Source: Kordia sp965283645
GTDB taxonomy: Bacteria; Bacteroidota; Bacteroidia; Flavobacteriales; Flavobacteriaceae
Assembly: GCF_965283645.1 (NCBI RefSeq)
Contig: NZ_CBDIPG010000001.1
Span: 4,030,001 to 4,094,000 of the forward strand
Direction: 5' to 3'
DNA: 64,000 nucleotides
Made by a program: the position numbers and the translations under genes
Shown: positions 18,551 through 28,200 of the stretch, one piece after another
How the letters are laid out: each line of letters begins with the position of its first letter
Position numbering within the stretch: position 1 is the first letter of the stretch
The notes under the pieces: generated by a model
The model's database searches: none
What the model saw: the letters and a program-made list of their open reading frames with translations, nothing else
Told to the model about the DNA's origin: nothing

Positions 18551-19360
18551 ATGAAAAATTTTATTGCTTTTTTTTTAATCGCTATAATTTTTATCTCCTG
18601 TAGAGATGATAAAATTATAAAGAATTATTATTCTAACGGAGTACTAAAGTTAGAAGTACAAGTTGATGAAAATGGTATTCAAAATGGTTACTACAAAGAA
18701 TACTACAATACTGGAGAATTATTTAAAAAAATGAAATACTTTCAAGGAAATATTGTAGATACAGTTTTTTTTTATCATAAAAACGGTAGAGTTAAAGAAA
18801 AAGGGATATTAAAAGATAATAAAATAAAAGTTAATTGGTGGCTCAGCTATGAAAGATCAGGTAAATTGAAAAGTAAAATTCAATATAAAGTAATTAATGA
18901 TTCTATTCTTAGTAATCAAGTTTTTTATTATCAAACTAATGGATCAATAGATAAAGAAAGTAGTTCGTTTTTTTCAATTCAATTACCTGACACTATTAAG
19001 CTTGGAAAAAATATTGGTCAATTTTATTATAATTCTAGTCATAATAAAGCTACGAGTCGAATTTTAGATGTGATCATTGAAAATAAGTATTCCGATTTAG
19101 AAACGAAACTGGATACTTTTGGAGATACTCCAAATAAAACTTGGTTTGGAGTTTATGCTCATAAGACTGGGGTGAAAAATATTAAAGGACAAATTTTAGA
19201 AACTTTATTTTATAAAACAAAAGTAGGGATAGACTCTTTTAACTTAAAAATTGAAACTCATAAAAAATATTTTGAAAAAAAAGTGTTTGTTAAAGATACA
19301 ACTGCTATGATTCTTTTTATTAAGCAACCAAATAAATTGTATAACAAACATATTGTCTAA
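18551..19360 (+). CDS. Lipoprotein with YwqK/MORN-type repeats; candidate immunity protein
   Basis: The chosen start is ATG 18551 (MKNFIAFFLIAIIFISCRDD), which gives a perfect type II signal peptide with Cys 17 and sits 2 bp after the RHS stop; the longer frame from 18536 would overlap the RHS gene. Residues 25-110 hold three to four repeats of the toxin-antitoxin YwqK / MORN-variant type (YYSNGVLKLEV, YYNTGELFKKMKYFQGN, FYHKNGRVKEKGIL). The C-terminal half is unrecognised. Position directly behind the toxin tip and surface-anchoring suggest an immunity protein that blocks the incoming tip at the envelope; this is inference. A+T content appears higher than in the RHS core. Confidence 0.6.
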   Translation: MKNFIAFFLIAIIFISCRDDKIIKNYYSNGVLKLEVQVDENGIQNGYYKEYYNTGELFKKMKYFQGNIVDTVFFYHKNGRVKEKGILKDNKIKVNWWLSYERSGKLKSKIQYKVINDSILSNQVFYYQTNGSIDKESSSFFSIQLPDTIKLGKNIGQFYYNSSHNKATSRILDVIIENKYSDLETKLDTFGDTPNKTWFGVYAHKTGVKNIKGQILETLFYKTKVGIDSFNLKIETHKKYFEKKVFVKDTTAMILFIKQPNKLYNKHIV

Positions 19361-19527
19361 TCATTTGAAAATAAGTTAGGTAGCATTGGTGGGAACAATA
19401 TTAGTAATTATGTATCAGTGATTTATAATTTCAAAACCTACTGTTTTAGGGTCATAATGATTTTTTAAGCAGTAGAATTTAGAAAAAACTATCTTTAACT
19501 AATAAAACAGATTATTATCCATTTGGA

Positions 19528-20556
19528 ATGCCAATGCCTAACCGTAATACGACGGATGGAAATTATCGGTATACGTATCAAGGACAAGAAAAAGATACTG
19601 AAACAGGGAAGGAAGCTTTTGAGTTACGTTTATGGGATAGTAGGATTGGAAGATGGTTGAGCCCAGACCCTTATAATCAATATTTTAGTCCATATTTAGG
19701 TATGGGAAATAATCCAATAAACGGAGTTGATCCAGATGGAGGTTGTTTTGTAAAAGATGAAAACGGAAATACTGTAGATTGTGGTAAAGGAAATGTAGGA
19801 GATACAATTACAGATATAGAAGGAGCTACTTGGACTTGCGGAGATAAAGGTTGGGATACAGATGCCTATAATGATAGAGCTTCTCATCTTATTTCTGATG
19901 CAGCAATGTACAGAATGTTGGATGGACCTTTACCGTCAAATCATATAAGTAATGGAATTAATTCACATTTAATGGTTACTTCTGTTCGTCCAGCAGGGCT
20001 TGGTACATTTTCTGAAGTTGATGTGATTTTACCTCGAGATTTTGGAACATGGAATAGTTCTGGTTCAGATGGTAGACAATGGATTGGTTGTATGGCATGC
20101 CATGGAAGCAATGGTGCTTTGAGGTCTTTATCATACAATTCCCATCAAAGATTTGGAGGATTAATAGTAGCTATGTTTCTTGGTAGAACAAGACTACCAA
20201 CACCAATTGGAGGGGCAAAACCATCTTTTAACGGGAGTAGTTCTGCAAATGCGTCTAGAGCCACTGGAGGAGCAGCTCCAAGAGGTTTTTCAAGTAGTAA
20301 TCTAAATACACGGAATGATTTTAGAAGGCTTTTACGAAATGCTATAAAAGAGACATCTGACAAGGTATCACGATCTAAGCATACCAAACCAAAGATGGGT
20401 AATAATAGAGCTGCTAATGAGCAGGTAACGAGTCTAGTGAAAAAATATGGGTTGAGCCGAGTGAAACAAAGACAATTACATGACTGCATTACAGGTCAGA
20501 ATTATTCTCGAGCAGAAATTGAAGGTATTATTTTAAGAGGAGATTATCTAATGTGA
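19528..20556 (+). CDS. Displaced second RHS core-plus-tip cassette (orphan RHS-CT)
   Basis: Homology to the main RHS gene starts at 19489 (LSLTNKTDYYPFGMPMPNR) and runs to DPDGG near 19740, matching main-gene bases 17616-17870. A TAG at 19480-19482 closes the frame just upstream and there is no signal peptide; ATG 19528 is internal to the core, so the cassette probably is not translated on its own. After the core is a different tip of about 275 residues, ending in a basic helical domain (KKYGLSRVKQRQLHDC, ITGQNYSRAEIEGII). The tip family is not recognised. Such orphan tails are stored toxin modules that can recombine onto the main gene through the shared core. Confidence 0.75.
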   Translation: MPMPNRNTTDGNYRYTYQGQEKDTETGKEAFELRLWDSRIGRWLSPDPYNQYFSPYLGMGNNPINGVDPDGGCFVKDENGNTVDCGKGNVGDTITDIEGATWTCGDKGWDTDAYNDRASHLISDAAMYRMLDGPLPSNHISNGINSHLMVTSVRPAGLGTFSEVDVILPRDFGTWNSSGSDGRQWIGCMACHGSNGALRSLSYNSHQRFGGLIVAMFLGRTRLPTPIGGAKPSFNGSSSANASRATGGAAPRGFSSSNLNTRNDFRRLLRNAIKETSDKVSRSKHTKPKMGNNRAANEQVTSLVKKYGLSRVKQRQLHDCITGQNYSRAEIEGIILRGDYLM

Positions 20557-20558
20557 TT

Positions 20559-20999
20559 ATGATTAAAAAAATATTAAATACTATTAAGCATGGTAGAATT
20601 ACCAATATAATAAAAGGAGGAAGTAATGGCTCTATTGTTTTACTAGAAATAAAGTCAAATGAAAAACAATATATTCTTTATATCTATTGCTCTTGGAGGT
20701 TATCAATAATAAATAAAGTTTTAACTGGATCTAATGAAGATTCTACAGATATAAATTCAAGATATAATAAAGAAATGAATAACCTTAATGGAGATGTTAT
20801 TAATAATTTAATCATAAATAATTTTGGCGACTTTTCGATAAATTTTAAAAGTAAAAAGACATTAGATGTTTTTTGTGACTTAACATATTATGATAATGAA
20901 GGAAATTCAGTTGAAAATTGGACATTATGTGATGTTTCTGAAAATAAGTGCTATAACTTTACGAGTAATTTTAATATTGAAAATGAATCTTATGAATGA
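20559..20999 (+). CDS. Candidate immunity protein for the displaced RHS tip
   Basis: 146 residues from ATG 20559; a GTG at 20553 overlapping the previous stop is possible. No signal peptide or membrane span, so probably cytosolic. It is A+T-rich, with beta-rich sequence (GSIVLLEIKSNEKQYILYIYCSWRLSI) and an acidic C-terminal half. It directly follows the orphan tip with essentially no gap, the normal toxin-immunity order. Not a family I can name. A cytosolic immunity would fit a tip acting on a cytoplasmic target. Confidence 0.6.
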   Translation: MIKKILNTIKHGRITNIIKGGSNGSIVLLEIKSNEKQYILYIYCSWRLSIINKVLTGSNEDSTDINSRYNKEMNNLNGDVINNLIINNFGDFSINFKSKKTLDVFCDLTYYDNEGNSVENWTLCDVSENKCYNFTSNFNIENESYE

Positions 21000-21106
21000 A
21001 ACATTGCACTGCTATCTCCATAGCTATTTTAAAATAATGTGTCTCATTTAAGAAACGGATTCTGAAAATGAGGTGGTTACGGAATTTGATGATAATTAAA
21101 AACTTG

Positions 21107-21148
21107 AAGTAAAGAGTAATGTTGTTTATTCAATGTTACTCTTTACTT
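21107..21148 (+). terminator. Terminator hairpin at the end of the RHS locus
   Basis: A perfect 13-bp stem (AAGTAAAGAGTAA with TTACTCTTTACTT) around a 16-base loop, followed after a few bases by TTTTTTTT. The preceding 21000-21101 stretch has only a short broken frame ending EVVTEFDDN, possibly the tail of a lost immunity gene. The 21149-21263 stretch has another imperfect palindrome (about 21190-21230, CGCTAGTA / ACTAGTGGCG). Confidence 0.7.
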
Positions 21149-21439
21149 TTAAAATAGTTTTTTTTACAGACACATTTTACAAATATTTTTTCCCTCGCTC
21201 CCGCTAGTATTTACTAGTGGCGTTCACGAGTAAGTTATTAGAATCCGAATTGTAAATTTAAAAGTAAGCATTCGGTCTTCTACGTCTAGGATTAGATGTT
21301 TTATTTTACATAAAGTTAGATATGTTTATTTGTAAATTATTGAGAGGCAGCGGAGTAAGTTTTTCTAGCTATGGGATTAGTGTCTGATTTTACTGGATTC
21401 TCAGCTTCCGTAAGATTTTGTTGCTAAAACGCCATTTTC

Positions 21440-22933
21440 TTAACAGTTTTCGATACTGTTGTTTTTCCAGTTTTGTGGCAGTAATTCTTCTAATTTATTG
21501 GCTTTATGCTCTGGTAATCTTTTAAAGACATCATGCAACCAATGATATGGATTTACATCATTGATTTTACAAGTAGCAAAGAAAGAATACATCATCGCAG
21601 CATTTTGTGCTGCTTTATGATTGCCAGCAAAGAGGTAATTTTTGCGACCTAGGGCTAAAGGGCGTATTGAGTTCTCTATTAGGTTATTATCAATGCAATA
21701 TACTGGATTATCGATGTAACCAATAAGTGACTCCCATAATTTTAGACTATAAGTAAGTGCCTTTCCTATAGCACTTTTAGGAAGTACTTTAGTGTACTGA
21801 TCTTGCATCCAAGTGTATAATAAATCTAAAATAGGTTTAGCGCATAATGCTCTATAACGTGTTATCGTTTTCGAGTTTAGATTACGCTCTTTTATTTTTC
21901 GTTCTACACTATAGAGTTTTTGGATTTGCTCCAATGCATAACTGGCTCTTGACTTATCATTAGCAAGTGCTTTTTCAAAATATCTTCTAGCATGTGCCAT
22001 GCATGCTAAGTGTTTTAAGCCATAGTTTTCAATCACTTTTTTATAGGCAGTATATCCATCAGTTTGTAATGTTCCTCTAAACTCTTGTAATAGTACTTCT
22101 GGAACTTCTGCTGCTCTACTAGGTGCATATTCAAAAAGTACTAATCCTTCTACTGGAGCATGTAATACCCAATGATAGCCTTTATGAGTACTCCCTTTTT
22201 TATGACTGTCTTGTACTTTGATTGTTGATTCATCTGCCTGAAGATAGTCACATTGCAATATTAATTGTTTATGAACTTTATACAATACTTCCAACTGCTG
22301 GGACGCTTTAGTAAACCAGCCAGATATGGTTGCTGATGCAATAACAACATCTTGTCTTTTTAATATTTGTAGTTGACGGTAGAAAGGTAAGTGATCAATA
22401 AATTTACTGACAAAAATATGCGCTAATAACCCAGCTCCTACATTAGACTTAGGTAAGATTAAGCTTGGTAGCTCCGCAATACTAATTCCTGAGTCCTTTG
22501 GTAATGCATATTTAGGACGAACTATTTTTCGAACATACACTTTCTGCGGAGTGTATTCCAATAGTTCTGTGATTTCTTCTCCAATTTTAACACTACCTTC
22601 TATGATATTTTCTGGCTCAATAACTTCTTCAACTCTTGGCAAGTGTGGAGCTAATGGTAAACGAACAGGATGTTTCTTCTCTTTGGTTATAGTTTTGCTA
22701 TAACTCACCTGTTTTTGTTCTGATACTGGAACATCTTCTGAGATTACTTCTGTAAATAATCCAAGTTGATTAGATTCCGATGGAATAAAACGTTCACTCT
22801 TAGTGCCAAAAATAAGACGTTTGAGTTCTAGTAGTTGATGCTCTAAATGGGTAACTTTTCCTAGTAGCTCATCATACTTCCTTTTAGGAACATAATCATC
22901 AAGATTTATAAGTGTTTCCGTCTGTTTTTCCAC
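21440..22933 (-). CDS. tnpC: IS66-family transposase TnpC
   Basis: 497 residues. N-terminal coiled coil (LGKVTHLEHQLLELKRLIFGTKSERF, the IS66 leucine-zipper-like start), a helix-turn-helix block, then the DDE core with LQCDYLQADESTIKVQD (first Asp), TLQTDGYTAYKKV (second Asp) and, near the C terminus, DNNLIENSIRPLALGRKNYLFAGNH (Glu block), plus the IS66 C-terminal domain. All expected blocks are present and length is normal, so the protein is probably intact. It cannot be served by the local TnpB, which is broken. Confidence 0.95.
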   Translation of the reverse strand: MEKQTETLINLDDYVPKRKYDELLGKVTHLEHQLLELKRLIFGTKSERFIPSESNQLGLFTEVISEDVPVSEQKQVSYSKTITKEKKHPVRLPLAPHLPRVEEVIEPENIIEGSVKIGEEITELLEYTPQKVYVRKIVRPKYALPKDSGISIAELPSLILPKSNVGAGLLAHIFVSKFIDHLPFYRQLQILKRQDVVIASATISGWFTKASQQLEVLYKVHKQLILQCDYLQADESTIKVQDSHKKGSTHKGYHWVLHAPVEGLVLFEYAPSRAAEVPEVLLQEFRGTLQTDGYTAYKKVIENYGLKHLACMAHARRYFEKALANDKSRASYALEQIQKLYSVERKIKERNLNSKTITRYRALCAKPILDLLYTWMQDQYTKVLPKSAIGKALTYSLKLWESLIGYIDNPVYCIDNNLIENSIRPLALGRKNYLFAGNHKAAQNAAMMYSFFATCKINDVNPYHWLHDVFKRLPEHKANKLEELLPQNWKNNSIENC

Positions 22934-23203
22934 GGATTAAAAATACGAAAACTACTTCGATATCACAATGCCTTAAGCTACTTTATACTGCTAATTCGTA
23001 TCGTTTTTTTCGTTGCAAATTACTAATGAAAACTCCATCTATTAATAATACGAGCTGCGAATAATCTAACCCAATACTTCCAACTTCTGGATCGTAATTT
23101 GGCAACTCAAAACGCCCTTGCTCTAATCGCTTATAATACAATACAAATCCTCCGTTTTGCCAATGTAATAACTTGACCTTATCTCTAGCTTTATTGATAA
23201 ATA

Positions 23204-24223
23204 ACGTGAGTTCGACTTAAGAAGATGTTTTAATTGTTTGTAAAATAGAGAAGGAATCATTAACTTAATATTCTGAATAACAAGCTAATAATAAGAACTT
23301 CTCTATGATTACTGACAATAAAATTATTGAAATATTTTGTCTTTTAGACGATTTTAGTAAAGAATATAACGATTTGGTTACCAAAAACAGTCTTCTTGAC
23401 CCAAATAAAAAGAAAATACGCAAAAGAAAGCGTAAAATGTCTGATGCAGAAGTAATGACTATTTTAGTTATTTTTCATTTCAAATCTTACCGAAATCTGA
23501 AGCACTTCTATATAAATCATGTGTGTAAACATATGCGTAATGAGTTCCCCGATTGTGTTTCATACAATCGTTTTGTTGAACTTCAAAAAAAAGTAGTTCA
23601 ACCACTAGGAGTATTTATGAAAATGCATTGTTTGGGTAGTTGTACTGGCATTTCATTTATAGATTCTACTACGTTGAAATCCTGTCACTATAAAAGAGAA
23701 AAGCAACATAAAGTGTTTGCTGGTTTAGCTCAAAAAAGTTACGGAACCTTAGGTTGGTTTTATGGATTTAAATTACATCTTGTCTGTAACGATAAAGGTG
23801 AACTAGTCGAGTTTATGCTTACTCCAGGGAATGTGGATGATAGAAAACCTCTTAGAAACAAATCATTCAATGATAAAATATTTGGTAAAATTTATGGAGA
23901 CAAAGGCTATCTCGGAAAAGATTTATTTGAAAAATTATTTGTAGATGGAATTCATTTAATAACAAAAGTGAGAAAGAATATGAAGAAAAAAGCAATGGAT
24001 TTTATGGATAAAGTACTATTAAGAAAAAGAGCTGTAATTGAATCTGTAAATGACATCTTAAAAAATGTATGTTATATTGAGCATACAAGACATAGGTCGG
24101 TAGATAATTTTATATCAAACTTGGTCTGTGGATTAATAGCATATAGTTTTATACCTAAAAAACCATCTATCAAAATTACTAATATGCTCCCAAATATTGG
24201 AATAAGTTAAGTCGAACTCACGT
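23204..24223 (+). mobile_element. IS982-family insertion sequence, copy 2
   Basis: A 1020-bp element, apparently identical to copy 1 at 1499-2518, with the same 17-bp inverted repeats. Its target duplication is TAAATA at 23198-23203 and 24224-24229. It is inserted in tnpB of the IS66 element. Identical copies imply very recent activity. Confidence 0.95.
23305..24210 (+). CDS. IS982-family transposase (copy 2)
   Basis: A 301-residue DDE transposase identical in protein sequence to the copy at 1600-2505, with the same IS982 blocks (FIDSTTLKSCH, GWFYGFKLHL, GDKGYLG). It is intact, and lies in the opposite direction to the IS66 genes it interrupts. Confidence 0.95.
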   Translation: MITDNKIIEIFCLLDDFSKEYNDLVTKNSLLDPNKKKIRKRKRKMSDAEVMTILVIFHFKSYRNLKHFYINHVCKHMRNEFPDCVSYNRFVELQKKVVQPLGVFMKMHCLGSCTGISFIDSTTLKSCHYKREKQHKVFAGLAQKSYGTLGWFYGFKLHLVCNDKGELVEFMLTPGNVDDRKPLRNKSFNDKIFGKIYGDKGYLGKDLFEKLFVDGIHLITKVRKNMKKKAMDFMDKVLLRKRAVIESVNDILKNVCYIEHTRHRSVDNFISNLVCGLIAYSFIPKKPSIKITNMLPNIGIS

Positions 24224-24349
24224 TAAATATGTAAACAGTTCCATTACTAGCTGGAGTCACTAAATCTTTTGCGATTAATCCACATAATACGTTAAAACTT
24301 TTTCGCATATCAGTTGGTTTACTGTATAAATGAAAATCATGATTAATAC

Positions 24350-24682
24350 CTAATCCAAACATGATACTAGTTTCTTTAAGGTTGATAATCCTTCCATGTC
24401 TAAAACTCTAGATACTGCTATTTGAACTCCATTAGGATAGAAAATCTGTAATGTTTCTTCCTTGATTTCAGGAACCATAACCTTCACTGGAATGAAGTTT
24501 AAATTAGAAGAATCTTTAACTGAATCTTGCTTCTTTTCTGATTTGTATTTACGTAACCAATAACGATAGGTATAATAATTAAGTTTATGAGCCTTGCAAT
24601 AGGCGTCTAATTTCATTCCACTACTAGCAAAACCTTCTATTAATGGATACATCTCCGATTTAGTTCTGTGATTTTTTTTCAT
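24350..24682 (-). CDS. tnpA: IS66 accessory protein TnpA
   Basis: 110 residues with the helix-turn-helix start seen in IS66 Orf1 (MKKNHRTKSEMYPLIEGFAS, SGMKLDAYCKAHKLNYYTYRYWLRKYK) and the C-terminal block IFYPNGVQIAVSRVLDMEGLSTLKKLV. It overlaps the tnpB start by 13 bp, which indicates translational coupling in the original tnpABC operon. The gene is intact; its partner tnpB is not. Confidence 0.9.
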   Translation of the reverse strand: MKKNHRTKSEMYPLIEGFASSGMKLDAYCKAHKLNYYTYRYWLRKYKSEKKQDSVKDSSNLNFIPVKVMVPEIKEETLQIFYPNGVQIAVSRVLDMEGLSTLKKLVSCLD

Positions 24683-24740
24683 GATGTAAAACTAAAATCA
24701 CTTTACCAATGTCACAATATGTAGACTACGGAGTGTTTAC

Positions 24741-24794
24741 GGATTGAATTCAATCCTGAGTTTTTAAAACTTACACAGTTTATGGGTTAGTGCC
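24741..24794 (-). repeat. Orphan 54-bp terminal fragment of an IS256 element
   Basis: Identical over 54 bp to 3091-3144, the transposase-start end of the island's IS256 element, including its outer end TTAGTGCC. It abuts the IS66 end directly. It is a scar of a second IS256 copy whose body has been deleted. From 24795 to 25066 no gene is seen, only A+T-rich sequence with promoter-like TACATTT. Confidence 0.85.
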
Positions 24795-25066
24795 TCTTAA
24801 AGTAATTGTTTGAAAGTTATCTTTTTTAAGTAATATTTAATATAAATCCATCCACGCAATTCACACAAATATTTATGCATTATAAAACCAAAATAAAGTA
24901 CATTTCCGCCAATAAATTTATGAAGGCTATTCTATTGAATAACCTTGATAAATCGAAAATAAAAAGTACCTTTTGAAGTACCTGAAAAGCATGGAAAGTC
25001 AGGGTTTTGAAAATGAATATTTTTTTAATATTTTGATAATCAATCAACTAAAACTTGAACTTTTCC

Positions 25067-25186
25067 ACTCATAAACCCGAAGGTCACTGGTTCGAGTCCA
25101 GTTCCCGCTACTAAGACAAATGACACTTCAAACGAAGTGTCTTTTTTTATGCTTAAAACTTTCTTGGAAACTTAAAACAAAAAATA
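25067..25186 (+). repeat. Direct repeat copy 2: tRNA-Met 3' half plus terminator (att-like)
   Basis: 118 of 120 bases match copy 1 at 660-779; the differences are one in the acceptor region (CCCGCTAC here, CCTGCTAC in copy 1) and one after the tRNA end. The canonical acceptor sequence is kept here, so this copy is closer to an intact tRNA. The 5' half of the tRNA is missing here too. From 25187 onward the sequence runs into the AsmA gene region, which looks like core chromosome. Confidence 0.8.
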
Positions 25187-25239
25187 TATGCTAAGCAAAA
25201 TGAAATCAAGAAGTTTTCCTTCGGTTACTTGAGCTATAT

Positions 25240-28200
25240 CTATTTTCTTTTCTTCTTCTTTTTACCCAATGAAATCTTATAGTCATCTATGTTTCCTTTG
25301 ACTTTTACATTGATATACCGTGTTCTTCTGGTAGTATCTACTTCTACAATTTCATCTTCTTGGTTTTCATTAATGGTATCTTTCTTGCGTCCAAATAATT
25401 TATGCCAGGCAGCTTTTCGTGCAGTTTTCCAAGGAATTCGTAAATAATATTCGATATTTTGATTGCTATCATGTGTACCAGACAACTCTATGTGTCCTAT
25501 AGTAGATTCGATGGTCATGGAAGGAATATGAATCTTTCCCTTGTCTATATTCAAGCTATTTTGTAAAGTATCAAACCGAATGTTTCGCAGGTTTTTATTT
25601 TTTATATAATCTGAAAGCGCCAACATGGGATCATAATTTTTCAATCTACCATTCAATACTTTTACGTCCATCTCTATAGTGGATTGATCCAAATCAGGAA
25701 CCAAATCAGGATATACTCTAATCTTTCCTGTAATCCTAGAGGTAAGTTTCCCTTGTAAATTTTCGGAAACGAGATGATCTTGCCCAAAATTTTCGAACTT
25801 AAACAGCAATTTATCCAAATCAACATTAGTCATCACCAAATTCGGTTGCATATAAATGTGTTTTGGATCGCTACCATTAAAATATCCACTCAATTGAATT
25901 GTTCCTCCTGCAGCATTCATCTGTAAGGTATCTATATAAATATAATGGTTAGGAGTTGTTCTTAAATCTGCTTTGATCTTTTGAAGATCAATTCTATTGT
26001 AAATAAAATGGGCAATATCAGCTTTAAATCGCATGTCTGTAAATGGCAACTCATACAAATTAAAGGCATCGGCATGTGCTGTTACATCGGCAGTTTTTGA
26101 AGCAACAACTGCTGTTGGTTTTGTTGGACTTAAATCAAAATTAAAAAGCGCATCATAATCAATATAATTTGCTTTTACTGCTAGGTAATTATCTCTTTTC
26201 TTTATTTGAGGATTATCTCCTAGATAATAATTTAAATCAAAATTAAAATTAGTAGTTCCTATTTCCCCATGAAAATCTTTGATCATCACATGTTGATATT
26301 CATAATGGATGTTTCCTTTAAAATCATGAAGACGAAGCGGATGCAATTTCATCTTTGTGTCTAATTTATCCAAAGCCAGATCGATGGAATGCAAAGACGA
26401 ATCTTTATAATGCATACCAGCGTTAAAATGCAATGTCAAATCATCAAATTCTTCATGTCTGTAGGCTACTGGAACATAATTTTCTCCCTTATACGAAAAA
26501 ACATCTTCCAACCGTAATTTAGTAGAAGTAAGATTGATATCTAAGTCTACATCACCGTTAAGTTCGGGTTGCATCCAAAAGGCATAATCGTGTATACGTC
26601 CGTTAAAATGAAAATCACTATCATCTATATATCCAGTGAAATCTACTAACTTCAAGTCTAGGCTATCAATTAGTACATCGGCATGAAAATCATGTAGTTT
26701 ATGTGGATAATGTTTTAAGTTTGCGGATAAACTATCGATAAAAAATTCGCCTTTCGGTAGATACTTAGATTCCGTAAAATCTTTCGCAGAAGCTTTAAAA
26801 GAAAGTCCCAAACTGAGATTTTCTACTTGCTCATCAATTCCTTTTTGGATTGAATCTTGTGCTGAATACCCTGTCAATTGTGCAATATCTAAGTTATTCG
26901 CAGTAACATCAAAATGTGCTTCAATTGGAATATTGGTATGATGTACGATAGCAGGTAAGTCCGATAGAAAACCGCTGATAGAAAGGTCTGTATTGCCCAT
27001 TGACAAATCAAATCGTTTCAGTGTAGCTTCCTTGCCATTCATTACCAAATCTACATTTAAGGTGTCCAAAGGAACGGGAAGATTTTTGGCATTGAAACTC
27101 AAGTCTTTCACCTTCAACTGTGCAAAATATGCTTGATTGAGTTTTTGCAAAGCTGTTTCTGGCTTGTCAATATCAACAATATCGTGAAAATTCATTTTTA
27201 GCGAAACTTGTCCAGAGGCACCTTGGACTTGTTCCAATTCAAAAAAAGCTGCAATAAAATTCAGATTAAAGTTAGAATCTATTTGCATATCAATTTCTGG
27301 TGCTTCAAAATTCTTCACAAGAATTGAGCCTTTAAATTCTCCCTTTTCCAAAGAAGCGGTCATGTCTGTTAATGAAAATTCCATGGTACTAGCATCTCTA
27401 TTTTCGCCATTCGTAAAATGACCTTCAAAGCCCATATTATCTATCTTCTTTCCTTTTTCAGTATTTTCTAAAAAAGCTTTTTTAGCCCCAAAATCAGCAT
27501 TAAAAAAAGGTCTATTTCCTTTATTAGAAGCTCCTTTGATACTTGCATTAAAATAGATTTCCCCTGCATTTCTATATTTTTCCAATACAGGTATTACATC
27601 TGCTGGCGCAAAAGCAATAAACATATCAAAATTGGGTTTTGTTCCCTTTATGGAAAGATCGAGATCTACATCATTCTTTGTATCTATGGAGCCTTTTAAC
27701 TCAAAATCACCATTTTCCATGACAATACCTGAAGGTTGAATATCAAGAATACCAGTGTACTCATTAAATATTAAATCTGTATGGACTTCAAAATGTTTTT
27801 TATTGATGAAGGTTGTATCTCTGTTTTTTATCACATTCAATTCAAAATCTGTATCTATATGCCCAGCGATGATACTGTCTTTTCGGCTAAAACCACCTGT
27901 GCCAGTATAGATGAATTTTTCAACATCTGTATTGGTGGCTTCATCTAACGTGTGAATATCTAGATTTTTAAGTTTAATCTTTTTTAAATGAATATTTGTA
28001 GCAGGAGTTTCTGTATCAGAAGTACTCGCTAAGGAATTTTGAATATTTGTAGTATTATTTTCGTGAATAACAATGTTAAAAATACCATCTTCAACGACTA
28101 AAGATTGAATGTCATAATTTCCATTTACAATATCCCAAAAGTTAAAACCAATGTAAATATCTTTTACATCCATGATAACTGGCGCATTGTCCTCTTTTGT

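Larger units (their letters stand above)
22983..24362 (-). pseudogene. tnpB: IS66 accessory protein TnpB, split by IS982
   Basis: The start (24362 down to 24224) encodes MFGLGINHDFHLYSKPTDMR, then KSFNVLCGLIAKDL and PASNGTVYIF, the classical IS66 Orf2 N terminus. After the inserted element the frame continues (23203 down to 22983) FINKARDKVKLLHWQNGGFV and ends RKKRYELAV. Removing the element and one 6-bp duplication gives exactly 118 codons (117 residues), the family norm. TnpB is needed for IS66 transposition, so this copy is probably immobile now. Confidence 0.92.
21264..24740 (-). mobile_element. IS66-family insertion sequence, interrupted by IS982
   Basis: The element carries tnpA, tnpB and tnpC in the standard order on the minus strand. 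The proposed ends are GTAAGCATTCGGT at 21264 and the reverse complement of GTAAACACTCCGT ending at 24740; about 18 of the first 26 terminal bases match as an inverted repeat. Without the inserted IS982 the length is 2451 bp, which fits IS66. No 8-bp target duplication is seen (ATTTAAAA left, GGATTGAA right), and the right flank is a broken IS256 end, so a deletion next to the element is likely. Confidence 0.85.

Noticed and set aside
780..24794. Composite transposon bounded by two IS256 copies
   Set aside because: The second copy is only a 54-bp end in the same orientation, no common target duplication is seen, and the tRNA-derived repeats lie outside both.
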